Shown: in pieces, positions 23,845 to 35,501 of the stretch
Layout: each line of letters starts with the position of its first letter
How positions within the stretch are numbered: position 1 is the stretch's first letter
DNA from: Macrobrachium rosenbergii
Taxonomy: Eukaryota > Arthropoda > Malacostraca > Decapoda > Palaemonidae
DNA length: 64,000 nucleotides
Assembly (NCBI RefSeq): GCF_040412425.1
Contig: NC_089766.1
Coordinates: 48,972,297-49,036,296, forward strand
Direction: 5' to 3'
The notes under the pieces: generated by a model
Databases searched by the model: none
The model's input: only the letters and a program-made list of their open reading frames with translations
What the model was told of the DNA's origin: nothing
Program-made: the position numbers and the translations under genes

Positions 23845-25570
23845 TCTCTCTCTCTCTCTCTCTCCTTGCAGGAATTAAGATATCCTTCTCTCTGTCTGTT
23901 TGTCTGTGTGTCTCTCTCTCTCCTTCTCCTTGCAGGAATTAAGATATCCTTCTCTTTCTCTCTCTCTCCTTGCAGGAACGCGCCAGATATCCTTCTCTCT
24001 CTGACTCTCTCTCTCCCAGGAATTAAGATATCCTTTTCTCTTCTCACCTCTCCTTGCAAGAATTAAGATGATTTTCCTGTCTTTCTTTCTCTCTCTTTTG
24101 TTCTGTTTATTATTGCATTATTTTTCTCTTTCTCTCTCTCTCCTTGCAGGAATTAAGATATCCTTCTCTCTCTCTCTCTCTCTCCTTCCAGGAATTAAGA
24201 TATCCTTTTCTCTTTCTCTCTCTCTCCTTGCAGGAATTAAGATATCCTTCTCTCTCTCTCTCTCTCCTTCCAGGAATTAAGATATCCTTTTCTCTTTCTC
24301 TCTCTCTCCTTGCAGGAATTAAGATATCCTCTTTCATTAAACAAATCATCCTTCCAGGAATTAAGATATTTCCTGTTTGATGATTCTCTCTCTCCAATTG
24401 ACATGCAATTAAGATTCCTTTCTCAAGTTGTATTAACTCCTTCCAGGAATTAAGAAAGTGCAAGATTCTCTTTCTCTCTCTCCTTTTTGCAGGAATTAAG
24501 ATATCAGTTCTCTCTCTTTTTTCCATGACCTTAAGTAGTTTTAGCGAGGAACTGGTGAGATATATCCTTGCAAAAAAAAAAAATCTTTCTCTCCCTCCTT
24601 GCAGGAATTAAGATATCCTTCACTCTCTCTCTCTCTCTCCTAGGCAGGAATTAAGATTTCCTTTTCTCTTTCTCTCTCTCTAGGTGCAACATCTTTCATT
24701 CCTTTACTGTACCTCCTTCTCTCTCTTCATCTTTTCCTTCCAGGAATTGATCATAATTTTCTCTTTCTTTCTCTCCTGTTGCAGGAATTCAGACCTTCTT
24801 TCTCTCTCTCTCCTTCCAGGAATTAAGACCTTTTCTCTTTCTCTCTCTCTCCTTCCAAATTAAGATATCATTCTATTCTATTCTCTCACTTCACAAATTA
24901 AAATTCATTTTCTTTCTCTCTCTCCTTCAGGAATTAAGATGAACCTTCTCCAACTCTCTCTCTCCTTCCAGGAATTAAAATATCCTTTCTCTTTCTCTCT
25001 CTCCTTCCAGGAATTAAGATGTGATTTCTCTAATCTCTCTCTCTCCTTCCAGGAATTAAAATATCCTTTTCTTTTTCTTCTCTCTCCTTGCAGGAATTAA
25101 GAAATATCTTCTCTCTCTCTCTTTTTCCAGGATCATTTAAGGCGCCTTTTCTCTTGGGTCTCTCTCCTTGCAGCTTGATTAAGATATCCTTCTCTCCAAT
25201 CTTCTCCTTCCAGGCAATTAGATATCCTTTATCTTATTCTCTCTGGCGACCTTGCAGGAATCTTCTGAAACCTTCTCTCTCTCTCTCTCACACTTAGGTA
25301 ATTAAGCCTGATATCCTTTTCTCTTTCTCTCTCTCTCCTTGCAGGAATTAAGATATCCTTCTCTCTCTCTCTCTCTCCTTCCAAGATTAAGATATCCTTT
25401 TCTCTTTCTTCTCTCTCCTTGCAGGCAATGATAGCCCTTCTTAGGTATCTTATTCTCTCCTTCCAGCCAATCTAAGATATCCTTGGGCTCTTTGCTAGCC
25501 TCTCCTTCCAGGAATTAAGACTGATCCTTTTCTCTTTCTCTCTCTCTCTCCTTGCAGGCAATTAAGATAT
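23690..25570. repeat. CT-rich tandem repeat with recurrent splice-acceptor-like units
   Basis: The basic unit is a variable (CT)n run, then CCTTGCAGGAATTAAG or CCTTCCAGGAATTAAG, then ATATCCTT and the next CT run, about 35-55 bp per unit and some 35-40 units. Each unit places a long pyrimidine tract immediately before CAG|G, the animal 3' splice-site consensus. From about 24500 units become irregular and contain pieces of other repeats. Confidence 0.88.
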
Positions 25571-26700
25571 CTTTATCTTATTCTCCCCTGATGACGACTC
25601 TCAGAGCTGGATCTTCTGAGGGCGGTGTGACTGGATGCTAGGGCCACTTCTGGAGATCTTCAAGCCATGGACTTCCACCATCTTATGAGACCTTGGGCAG
25701 TGCTGTTGATTTTTCCAGTTTTATTTGATACGTTCATTTTGTTCTGTTTATTATTGCATTCTTCTATACACTTGGGCCTCCTAGCCACCTTAGGTATTTA
25801 TTCAGCCTTCATTTTCTTTTGCCAATGAATGATGTTTTTGGAGAGAATGAGCCAGACTGAGAGGTAGTTCATTAAGTTCTTGGCGAGATAGCCAAGAGAG
25901 AGAGAGAGAGAGAGAGAGAGGCAATGCTAGCCACACTTAGGTATCTTATTAAGCCTGATGTCGACTTTGTTAGCCAATTCTCCTGAAAACAAATCAGCCT
26001 CACTTAGGTATATTATCATGTTTGATGGCGACTTTGTACGCCAATCGACATGCAATCGGGCAATTTAGCCACACACAGGTTCTCATTAAGCCTGATGATT
26101 TTAGTCCTGAAAAAGGGCAATGCTAGCCAAACTAGTATCTTATTAAGACTTTTTTGGGGACTTTAAAGCCAATCTCCTGAGACTTTTTTTTTTTTTTTGC
26201 TAGCCACACTTAGGTATCTTTTAAGACTGATGGCGAACTTTGAGCCATCTCCTGATGACCTTGGGCAAAAAAAGCCATACTTAGGTATCTTATTAAGACT
26301 GATGGCGACTTTGTAGCCAATCTCCTGAGACCTTGGGCACTGCTAGGCTTTACTTAAGGCATCTTATTAAGACTGATGGCCTTTGTAGCCAATCTTCTGA
26401 AACATTCCCTTTACTGCCTCCTTTCAGGTATCTTATTAAACCCATGACGACTTTTCAATCTTCTGAAACCTTGGGCAATATTAGCCACTGCTTTGACGTT
26501 TCTTGTTAAGCCTGATGGCGACCTTTTGTTGTCAATTTCGTTTCAACCTGGGCAATGCTACCATACTTAGGTATCCCATTAAGCCTGATGGCGAATTTTG
26601 GCCAATCTCCTGAAACCTATTCTATTCTAGCCACACACACGTATCTTATTAAGCCTGATGGCGACTTTCACAAATCTTCTGAAACCTTGGGCAATGCTAG
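24500..26700. repeat. Scrambled junction between the CT-rich array and the 72-bp array
   Basis: Fragments of 5-30 bp from the CT-rich unit, the 72-bp unit, the SINE (GTACCTCCTTCTCTCTCTTC, GTGCAACATC) and GA runs alternate irregularly. TTTTGTTCTGTTTATTATTG occurs at about 24097, just upstream, and again at about 25735. The patchwork is finer than normal unequal crossover would make. Confidence 0.65.
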
Positions 26701-29700
26701 CCACACTTAGGTATCTTATTCAAGCCTGATGGCGAATTTGTAGCCAATCTTCTAAAACCTTGGGCAATGCTAGCCACACTTAGGTATCTTATTAAGCCTG
26801 ATGGCGAATTTGTGGCCAATCTTCTGAAACCTTGGGCAATGCTAGCTTTTTCAGGTATCCTATTAAGCCTGATGGCGAATTTGTAGCCAATCTTCTGAAA
26901 CCTTGGGCAATGCTAGCCACACTTAGGTATCTTATTAAGCCTGATGGCGACTTTGTAGCCAATCTTCTGAAACCTTGGGCAATGCTAGCCACACTTAGGT
27001 ATCTTATTAAGCCTGATGGCGACTTTGTAGCCAATCTTCTGAAACCTTGGGCAATGCTAGCCACACTTAGGTATCTTATTAAGCCTGATGGCGACTTTGT
27101 AGTCAATTTTCTGAAACCTGGGCAATGCTAGCCACACTTAGGTATCTTATTAAGCCTGATGGCGACTTTGTAGCCAATCTCCTGAGACCTTGGGCAATGC
27201 TAGCCACACTTAGGTATCTTATTAAGCCTGATGGCGACTTTGTAGCCAATCTCCTGAAACCTTGGGCAATGCTAGCCACACTTAGGTATCTTATTAAGAC
27301 TGATGGCGACTTTGTAGCCAATCTTCTGAAATCTTGGGCAATGCTAGCCACACTTAGGTATCTTATTAAGCCTGATGGCGAATTTGTAGCCAATCTTCTG
27401 AAACCTTGGGCAATGCTAGCCACACTTAGGTATCTTATTAAGCCTGATGGCGACTTTGTAGCCAATCTTCTGAAACCTTGGGCAATGCTAGCCACACTTA
27501 GGTATCTTATTAAGCCTGATGGCGACTTTGTAGCCAATCTTCTGAAATCTAGGGCAATGCTAGCCACACTTAGGTATCTTATTAAGCCTGATGGCGAATT
27601 TGTAGCCAATCTTCTGAAGCCTTGGGCAATGCTAGCAACACTTAGGTATCTTATTAAGACTGATGGTGACTTTGTAGCCAATCTTCTGAAACCTTGGCAA
27701 TGCTAGCCACACTTAGGTATCTTATTAAGCCTGATGGCGACTTTGTAGCCAATCTCCTGAAACCTTGGGCAACGCTAGCCACACTTAGGTATCTTATTAA
27801 GCCTGATGGCGACTTTGTAGCCAATTTTCTGAAATCTTGGGCAATGCTAGCCACACTTAGGTATCTGATTAAGCCTGATGGCGACTTTGTAGCCAATCTT
27901 CTGAAACAACCAGGCAATGCTAGCAACACTTAGGTATCTTATTAAGCCTGATGGTGAATTTGTAGCCAATCTTCTGAAACCTTGGGCAATGCTAGCCACA
28001 CTTACGTATCTTATTAAGCCTGATGGCGACTTTGTAGCCAATCTTCTGAAACCTTGGGCAATGCTAGCCATACTTAGGTATCCTATTAAGCCTGATGGCG
28101 AATTTGTAGCCAATCTTCTGAAACCTTGGGCAATGCTAGCCACACTTACGTATCTTATTAAGCCTGATGGCGACTTTGTAGTCAATCTTCTGAAACCTTG
28201 GGCAATGCTAGCCACACTTAGGTATCTTATTAAGCCTGATGGTGAATTTGTAGCCAATCTTCTGAAACCTTGGGCAATGCTAGCCACACTTAGGTATCTT
28301 ATTAAGCCTGATGGCGACTTTGTAGTCAATCTTCTGAAACCTTGGGCAATGCTAGCCACACTTAGGTATCTTATTAAGCCTGATGGCGAATTTGTAGCTA
28401 AACTTCTGAGACCTTGGGCAATGCTAGCCACACTTACGTATCTTATTAAGCCTGATGGCGACTTTGTAGCCAATCTTCTGAAACCTTGGGCAATGCTAGC
28501 CACACTTAGGTATCTTATTAAGACTGATGGCGACTTTGTAGCCAATCTTCTGAAATCTTGGGCAATGCTAGCCACACTTAGGTATCTTATTAAGCCTGAT
28601 GGCGAATTTGTAGTCAATCTTCTGAAACCTTGGGCAATGCTAGCCACACTTAGGTATCTTATTAAGCCTGATGGCGACTTTGTAGCCAATCTCCTGAAAC
28701 CTTGGGCAACGCTAGCCACACTTAGGTACCTTATTAAGCCTGATGGCGACTTTGTAGCCAATCTTCTGAAATCTTGGGCAATGCTAGCCACACTTAGGTA
28801 TCTGATTAAGCCTGATGGCGAATTTGTAGCCAATCTTCTGAAACCTTGGGCAATGCTAGCAACACTTAGGTATCTTATTAAGCCTGATGGCGAATTTGTA
28901 GCCAATCTTCTGAAACCTTTGGCAATGCTAGCCACACTTAGGTATCTTATTAAGCCTGATGGCGACTTTGTAGCCAATCTCCTGAAACCTTCGGCAATGC
29001 TAGCCACACTTAGGTATCTTATTAAGCCTGATGGCGACTTTGTAGCTAATCTTCTGAAATCTTGGGCAATGCTAGCCACACTTAGGTATCTTATTAAGCC
29101 TGATGGCGAATTTGTAGCCAATCTTCTGAAACCTTGGGCAATGCTAGCCACACTTAGGTATCTTATTAAGCCTGATGGCGAATTTGTAGCCAATCTTCTG
29201 AAACCTTGGGCAATGCTAGCCACACCTAGGTATCTAATTAAGCCTGATGGCGAATTTGTAGCCAATCTTCTGAAACCTTGGGCAATGCTAGCCATACTTA
29301 GGTATCTTATTAAGCCTGATGGTGACTTTGTAGCCAATCTTCTGAAACCTTGGGCAATGCTAGCCACACTTACGTATCTTATTAAGCCTGATGGCGACTT
29401 TTAGTCAATCTTCTGAAACCTGGGCAATGCTAGCCACACTTAGGTATCTTATTAAGCCTGATGGTGAATGGCCAATCTTCTGAAACCTTGGGCAATGCTA
29501 GCCACACTTAGGTATCTTATTAAGCCTGATGGCGACTTTGTAGCCAATCTTCTGAAACCTTGGGCAATGCTAGCCACACTTAGGTATCTTATTAAGCCTG
29601 ATGACGACTCTCTAGCCAATCTTCTGACACCTTGGGCAATGCTAGCCACACTTAGGTATCTTATTAAGCCTGAAGACGACTCTCTAGCCAATCTTCTGAA

Positions 29701-29707
29701 ACCTTCA
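26640..29707. repeat. 72-bp satellite array, stop-free on both strands
   Basis: About 42 well-preserved copies. The unit contains CTTATTAAGCCTGATGGCGA, CTTTGTAGCCAATCTTCTGA, AACCTTGGGCAATGCTAGCC and ACACTTAGGTAT. At 72 bp (24 codons) it keeps one frame per strand open over as much as 1.5 kb: + strand KPDGDFVANLLKPWAMLATL, minus strand RRLATKSPSGLIRYLSVASI. GACTTT/GAATTT, CCTGATGG/ACTGATGG and AACCTTGG/ATCTTGG variants recur. Frames break at indels near 26700-27120, 27690, 27910 and 29400-29470. It is most likely a noncoding satellite. Confidence 0.95.
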
Positions 29708-29813
29708 ATTCTTCTCCTCCTCTAAGCTTTGTTCTTCATTCCTTTTTTTTCACCGAAGGGTAATTTATTCTGTGGATTACTGCTATGTAAGTTCGTGACT
29801 TTTAGCTTGTGTC

Positions 29814-29814
<1 letters not shown>

Positions 29815-29863
<49 letters not shown>
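29815..29863. repeat. (AAT)n microsatellite
   Basis: About 48 bp. No LINE-like block precedes it, unlike the other long AAT tracts. 29864-30330 is unique. Confidence 0.9.
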
Positions 29864-29864
<1 letters not shown>

Positions 29865-30328
29865 TTATGACAGCAACAACATCAAATTGCATCCACAAGT
29901 TGGGGCAAAATTCATATCATGTTTCTCTTCATAATTTCTACAAAAATCCACTGACATTAATTGTAAGTGCTGAAGTTCAGAACTTACTATGCAGTCAAAG
30001 TAAAGGATTAAAACTCCCTGCGAGAGACATTTCATGGAAGTTGAGACTGTTTGTGTTGTGGTTATCCGGTTACACGACGCAGGCATACCCCCAATGAATG
30101 AGGTTGCGAACTGCGTTTTCCTGTCGTGTCCAGCGTGACTGCATTACAACGCTGCTGGTTTTTCTCGGAACTGGTGCGCAATGAAATCGCACATGATCAC
30201 TCCGCAAGAGGCGAAGGAGTATTCGAGAAAAACAGTGTGTGAGAGAGAAGGAATGCCTACGTTAAACGTGAAGGAGGGAGACGCCATGGTTCGATGTATT
30301 TGCTTAAACCGTTTTGTGGGGTAAGTTT

Positions 30329-30330
<2 letters not shown>

Positions 30331-30404
<74 letters not shown>

Positions 30405-30467
30405 CCAAAACTAGTCATCATTACTTCGGTATGTAGACAGAATATTGTGGAGGACTGTGATAAATAA

Positions 30468-30501
<34 letters not shown>

Positions 30502-30563
30502 CCAAAACTAGCGATCATTTCTTCGGTACGTTGACAGAATATTGTGGAAGACTGTGATAAACT
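30331..30563. repeat. Two (GA)n tracts, each followed by the same 75-bp segment
   Basis: GA runs at 30331-30401 and 30471-30498 are each followed by ATTTCCAAAACTAG, then TTCGGTA, then GACAGAATATTGTGGA and ACTGTGATAAA. It is a tandem duplication of GA tract plus unique DNA. 30564-30936 is unique. Confidence 0.9.
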
Positions 30564-30936
30564 TTTCCATACCAATATTTCCTTTGTTCAGAATGTACAA
30601 CGGTATAATAAAGTGAAAGAAAAAAGATGCATAACACATGATGACAATAACATTAACGAAGTATAGCGTGCTTAGTAACTAAAAGGTTATAATTAACATA
30701 TTTTTATATGGCTGTAATTACCATATTTCCTGTGAGAGAAACACTACAGAAGGGAAGTTGCTGTAATGTCTATGTTAATTTTCGTGACTTTGAGAATCAG
30801 CTATTTTTAATCCGGACGCAAAGTGGAAAACAAGGAAAGAGCCAAGGTTACAAAAAAAAAAAATGGTTATCATATCTTAAAGGAAAACAGAAGCATGGAG
30901 AAAATTCCATGCTGAAATAAAATCAGCATTCAATTG

Positions 30937-31231
30937 CTCCGTAAGGGGGTAGTGCCATCTGTGCACCTCATACGGTGCACTGTAGGCATTACCTAAGGTT
31001 CTTTGCAGCGTCCCTTCTGCCCAAAGCTGCAACCCCTTTCATCCCTTTTACTGTACCTCAGTTCATATTCTCCTCCTTCCACCCTTTCACTCTCTCCTAA
31101 CAATGGTTGGGAGGTTTTCCCCCCCTGTTGCACCTTTAATACCTTTTTATACTCAATTTCCCTCTCAGCGCTGAATGACCTACTAGGTTCCAGCGCTTGG
31201 CTTTTGACCTAAATTTTATATTCTATTCCAA
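30937..31231 (+). mobile_element. SINE-like element, near full length
   Basis: CTCCGTAAGGGGGTAGTGCC to TTTTATATTCTATTCC. The middle is shortened, losing the GAACAATTGTTTCATAG part. Confidence 0.78.
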
Positions 31232-31402
31232 TTTAACATCAATGAATTTCAGACTTCATTTTATACTCCATTCTGAAGTCAATTTCAGAACGCTTGAATA
31301 ACTGAATGTCAGAGAGGGAACTGTCTAACTGCTCACCTCGACGTAATACTTCATTTACTTGGCACTTACATGGTGTCAAGTGATTATCTTAATTAAACAT
31401 TA

Positions 31403-31647
31403 CTGCCCTAAAATAGAAAACTGCAGTATCAGCAAAATTGTCGAAATTGAGATATGCCACCCATTGGGCTCGTGAGACACTAATATACAAGTTACTGCAG
31501 TTTCAGAATGATTCTTCAAAGCTTTCCACGAGTATTTAGGGGGTCCCATTTGCAGTATCTGTAAAATCCGTAGTAAGACAAGGGAGTATCTACCAATTTT
31601 CTCAGTTTTGTATTTTTGCAGATATTGCAGTCTTCCATTTTAGGGCA
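31403..31647. mobile_element. Non-autonomous DNA element (MITE), 245 bp, copy B
   Basis: Inverted relative to copy A at 4367. It starts CTGCCCTAAAATAGAAAACT and ends CTTCCATTTTAGGGCA. Internal words match in reverse complement (CACGAGTATTTAGGGGGTCC, TTTCAGAATGATTCTTC). Confidence 0.8.
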
Positions 31648-31708
31648 CAATACATCGATTACTATTAGCTAATCTTAATTTTCACAGCCAGATAGTACCA
31701 TCGAATGG

Positions 31709-31935
31709 ACGGATTATTATTATTATTATTATTCTGAAGATGGACACTACCCAAATGGAACAAGCCCCCCAAAGGGGCCACCGACTTAAAATTCAAGCTT
31801 CCAAAAGAATATTAAGGTGTTCGTTAGGAAGAAGTAAAGAGGAGGTCAAGGGAAATGCAAAAACAAGAGATCTCGCTTATTAAAAAAGAAAAATAGATTA
31901 ATAAACTACTAAATAGATAAAAATGTATTAAAATG
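31709..31935 (-). mobile_element. LINE-like 3' tail with (AAT)n
   Basis: (ATT)n, CTGAAGATGGACACTACCC, AAGCCCCCCAAAGGGGCC, then GTTAGGAAGAAGTAAAGAG and GATAAAAATGTATTAAAATG. Confidence 0.78.
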
Positions 31936-32330
31936 CAGTTACTAGTTACTAACTGGGAGTCGGTAACTCGCGAAGAAAACGGGAATTTTTCATGCACAAC
32001 GAAAACGGGGATAATTGCGGCATCCTCAGTGCTATACTCTGACCACTCGATTTTACATTTGGAGGAAGGAAAACTGTCAAGTCACGCTGCATTGCATGAA
32101 GAAATACTGTACTCAACGTTCCATTTAAGCTTACGAGATTTGCCGTTAAAATGAAGCAGACCTGTCCACAGCAATCAGAAGAATTTCACTGAATGGAATG
32201 CCGATGCCAGGACATTCATTACTGGTTAATCAAAATGGCAATACTTAGTCCGCCATAAATTTTGTGGAAAGTAACAATTACAACGTTAAATTAGTAGTTC
32301 AAGTGAAAGCATCATATAAATGTGTGTGTG
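31936..32330. other. Unique stretch
   Basis: No repeat family or gene recognised. A short open frame at 31933-32154 is not protein-like enough to call. Confidence 0.6.
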
Positions 32331-32366
32331 TATGTATATATATAATATATATACCGTATATAAATA

Positions 32367-32433
<67 letters not shown>
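32331..32433. repeat. (TA)n microsatellite with imperfect left end
   Basis: About 65 bp pure TA. 32434-32775 is unique. Confidence 0.95.
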
Positions 32434-32435
<2 letters not shown>

Positions 32436-32775
32436 ACAAAACCGAAGGAAAAGAACGGCTGTCACCCTTTTCAGTCTAAAAATTTAGTAACTGGTAAAAA
32501 ATAAAAAATCTCCAAATCTTAAGACATAACTGAATACTATTCTGTTTACCTTAACGGTGCATTCACTGACCAGACAACTCAGTGATGTCACAGCGGAGCC
32601 AAGGTGTATAAAACTCAGGGTGGTTCAAGATTATTTTCACGTCATCGCAAGCTTTGACAATACGATCACAGTGACGAGGATGTCACGGAAAAAAAATCTT
32701 CTCAAGCTCCCATTAACATTTTTGAGTGCAGTTTTTTCCTTGTACATCCAGCCTGTGGGCTTGCACGGGAGCGCG

Positions 32776-32777
<2 letters not shown>

Positions 32778-32839
<62 letters not shown>

Positions 32840-32877
32840 CTCTATTTTTATTATATATATATATATATATATATATA
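32778..32877. repeat. (CT)n then (TA)n
   Basis: About 58 bp CT, a short spacer, then TA. Forms the left border of the palindromic element. Confidence 0.95.
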
Positions 32878-32896
32878 AATACTTATTATATATGTT

Positions 32897-33186
32897 ACAG
32901 GCAGATAGCAAAACCAGGCATTTCGCGAACTGCCTGAAATTTCAGGCAGAGAGCGATATGCACTTAGGGACATTTGATCCCCAAGGGGCTAGAACTAAAC
33001 ACGGCGAAATACATTTGACCTCCCAGGGGCTAGTACTAAACACGGCAAAACAGTGTAGGCGAGTCACTGTTTCGCCGTGTTTAGCACTATCCTCTGGGGA
33101 TCATACGTCCCTAAGTGCATTTCGCTATCTGCCTGAAATTTCAGGCAGTTCGCGAAGTGGCCGGTTTCGTTATCTGCCTGCAACAT
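32897..33186. mobile_element. Nested palindromic element, about 290 bp
   Basis: Outer arms share GGCAGATAGC and CTGCCTGAAATTTCAGGCAG, which is itself a perfect 20-bp palindrome and occurs once in each arm (about 32932 and 33131). The arms continue GCACTTAGGGAC against GTCCCTAAGTGC and ACACGGCGAAA against TTTCGCCGTGT. A middle segment (AGGGGCTAG, ACTAAACACGGC) is duplicated. No ORF or transposase. It looks like a foldback/MITE element seen once here. Confidence 0.78.
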
Positions 33187-33372
33187 ATATACATGTATAC
33201 AATACTTTCACTTGAAATACTAATTTACAAATATAACCGTACGGTTATGTACAGCACAAAACGGACGCACATACAAACGAGAATTTCAAGGAGAGAGCGA
33301 TTCCTGCAGTGCTCGAGAAGCCACACTTTCACCATCTTTCATGAATAAAACCGATGAATTAAAAAAATACTC

Positions 33373-33435
33373 ATGGTAGTATGAGTCTTGAATTGGAGAA
33401 ACAAATCCACAGTTATGTATGGGTGTGTGTGTGTG

Positions 33436-33531
<96 letters not shown>

Positions 33532-33640
33532 GAAATAAATCTCTGCAGAGAGCTTTCGGGAATCTTCCCGAAAGCTCTTTGCAGAGATCTATTCTAAATA
33601 TACGTACCCATAAATAACCGTGGATTTGTTTCTCCATATA
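33373..33640. mobile_element. Palindromic MITE-like element, copy B, with (TA)n expanded in one arm
   Basis: Same family as 22117: GGTAGTATGAGTCTTGAATT, GGAGAAACAAATCCACAG, inner arms CAGAGAGCTTTCGGGAA and TTCCCGAAAGCTCTTTGC, right edge TGGATTTGTTTCTCC. A GT run and about 90 bp of TA (33437-33528) sit inside the left arm, where copy A has only a short TATATAT. Confidence 0.78.
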
Positions 33641-33659
33641 CCGATGGACATCAACCACC

Positions 33660-33660
<1 letters not shown>

Positions 33661-33720
<60 letters not shown>
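33661..33720. repeat. (CT)n microsatellite
   Basis: About 60 bp CT. 33721-34255 is unique with moderate GC and no visible feature. Confidence 0.95.
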
Positions 33721-33721
<1 letters not shown>

Positions 33722-34253
33722 AGGCGACCAGCGTGAAGCGTGAACCTCAACGGCGGGCGAACTAGGACCAGACTGGTCTGCCTTCATCACCGCACCAGAC
33801 ATCGTTAGGTCTTCTCCGTGGGAATAATCTTTAATTCAATGGATAGCGTATCATGGCTCTGATTGCTAGTATCTCGTTTCTGAGCCGCGACGCCCGAGGA
33901 GCCTCCTCGTTAATCATTTGTTCGGCTGCCAGCAGATTTTGTATCTCATTTGTATCACCTGGTGTATCGCACCTTCTGTCGAGAGATGAAATGTTCACAC
34001 CTGTAGAGCGGATGTGAGGTTTGGGCTGTGTTTGCAGGCTGTTGGGTTTAAATCATTTCCTGGTTTCTGTGTGTTATACATATGTGTATTTTTATCACAT
34101 CACCGTGACTTACATACAAACATTTAGCTACAAATGTCGTTGAATATCCATTCACCGAAGGGGAATTATAAGTGGTAAATGGTTTTGGTACCTAAGTGAC
34201 TCGAACACTCGTCAGTACCGCCCAACGACTTCCAGTCGACGTTCAAAACCACT

Positions 34254-34255
<2 letters not shown>

Positions 34256-34326
<71 letters not shown>

Positions 34327-34380
34327 CTATATACAGTATATATATACATAATATATATATATATGTGTATATATGTGTGT
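34256..34380. repeat. (TA)n and imperfect TATA/GT repeats
   Basis: About 64 bp pure TA then imperfect repeats. Confidence 0.9.
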
Positions 34381-34659
34381 CTTTCTGTGTCTGCATTTAT
34401 GTAAACAAATGCAAGACCATGAAAAGGTGAAAAAGCACTGCTTAAAAACAGTACGATAACAAACGCCGTAAAGAGGCTGCTGTACTCAGGCACACTATCG
34501 TTTTTCCATAAGAAATTTAATTTTACAGTCTAGCCACGAATCGGCGGCTAAGAAACTCTCCCGTGCCAGACCAAGATCAGGACCTCTTCAGACACTGATA
34601 TGAACAAGGATCTGAGGGAAGAGGGCGCTTTCAATAAATTTTAGGAATATCCATGCAAT

Positions 34660-34930
34660 CATAATTTTGGAAAAAAAATGAATTATTCAAAAGATTATTA
34701 TTCGAATACAATCATACTGTGGAAAACTATTGCCCTCAAAGGAACAGGCACCATACCGAGATTACAGGATCACCCACGGAATCAGACTCTGGGGAAAAAT
34801 GAAAAATTCAGAAGATTATTGTACCAACATAACCACTACGGAGTATAAAGAGATATGGCACACCGCGGAAAACTTGAAAGCTCTTAAAGGAACAGGCACC
34901 CTACTGAGAATCTGGCGAATGGGTAAAGGT
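34660..34930. repeat. Diverged tandem duplication of about 130-140 bp
   Basis: Two blocks share AAAAAATGAA.TTCA.AAGATTATT, GTGGAAAAC or GCGGAAAAC, and TCAAAGGAACAGGCACC or TTAAAGGAACAGGCACC. A 68-codon frame crosses the second block. I recognise no protein. Could be a decayed mobile element. 34931-35110 is unique. Confidence 0.6.
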
Positions 34931-35110
34931 TTCTAGACGGCGTGGGAAAGTAAGAAGCGGCCCTCAGACATGGAGGATTCAAGCACAGGTCTCAGATAAC
35001 GAAGAAGCCCAGGATGCACGGTGGCCACGTTCACCTGAGAGTTTAAATGCGTGGATGGATTGAAGGGAACTGAAGGCAATTCGAGATCATTTAAAGTAAA
35101 AGTTTATGAC

Positions 35111-35419
35111 AAGGAATATAGATTTTAGGCCTAAGGCCTAGCGCTGAGGCCTATGGAGTCATTCTACGCTAAAAAGGAAATTGAGAGTAGAAAGGTTTGA
35201 AAGGTGTAACAGGAGGAGAACCTCGCAGTTGCACTATGAATCAATTGTTAGGAGAGGGTGGATAGCAAGACGGAAGAAAGACAATATGAACGGAGGCACA
35301 GTAAAAGTAACGAAACTGGTTGCAGCTAGGGGCCTAAGGAAGGGACGCTGCAAAGAACCTTAATTAATGCCTACAGTGCACCACGTGAGGTGCACTGACG
35401 GTACGAACCCCCATTGGAG
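35111..35419 (-). mobile_element. SINE-like element, near full length
   Basis: AGGAATATAGATTTTAGGCC to GACGGTACGAACCCCC; the GTGCACCACGTGAGGTGCAC palindrome is intact. Confidence 0.8.
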
Positions 35420-35501
35420 AAGTTTATGACAATGGATTTAAGTAGTTCGTCAAACATTTAAACACATGTAAGATGCAAGTTGAATGGTATCAGCCCATTT
35501 T

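Noticed and set aside
27847..29404. Overlapping 495- and 506-codon frames as protein genes
   Set aside because: Both arise from one stop-free 72-bp unit. There are no splice or promoter signals, the frames are on opposite strands of the same DNA, and they break at indels.
32600..32625. TATA-like GTGTATAAAAC as a promoter
   Set aside because: Single short match in AT-rich DNA with no downstream exon or initiator.
34730..34936. 68-codon frame as a retrotransposon ORF fragment
   Set aside because: No reverse transcriptase or endonuclease motif is visible; only a diverged tandem duplication can be supported.
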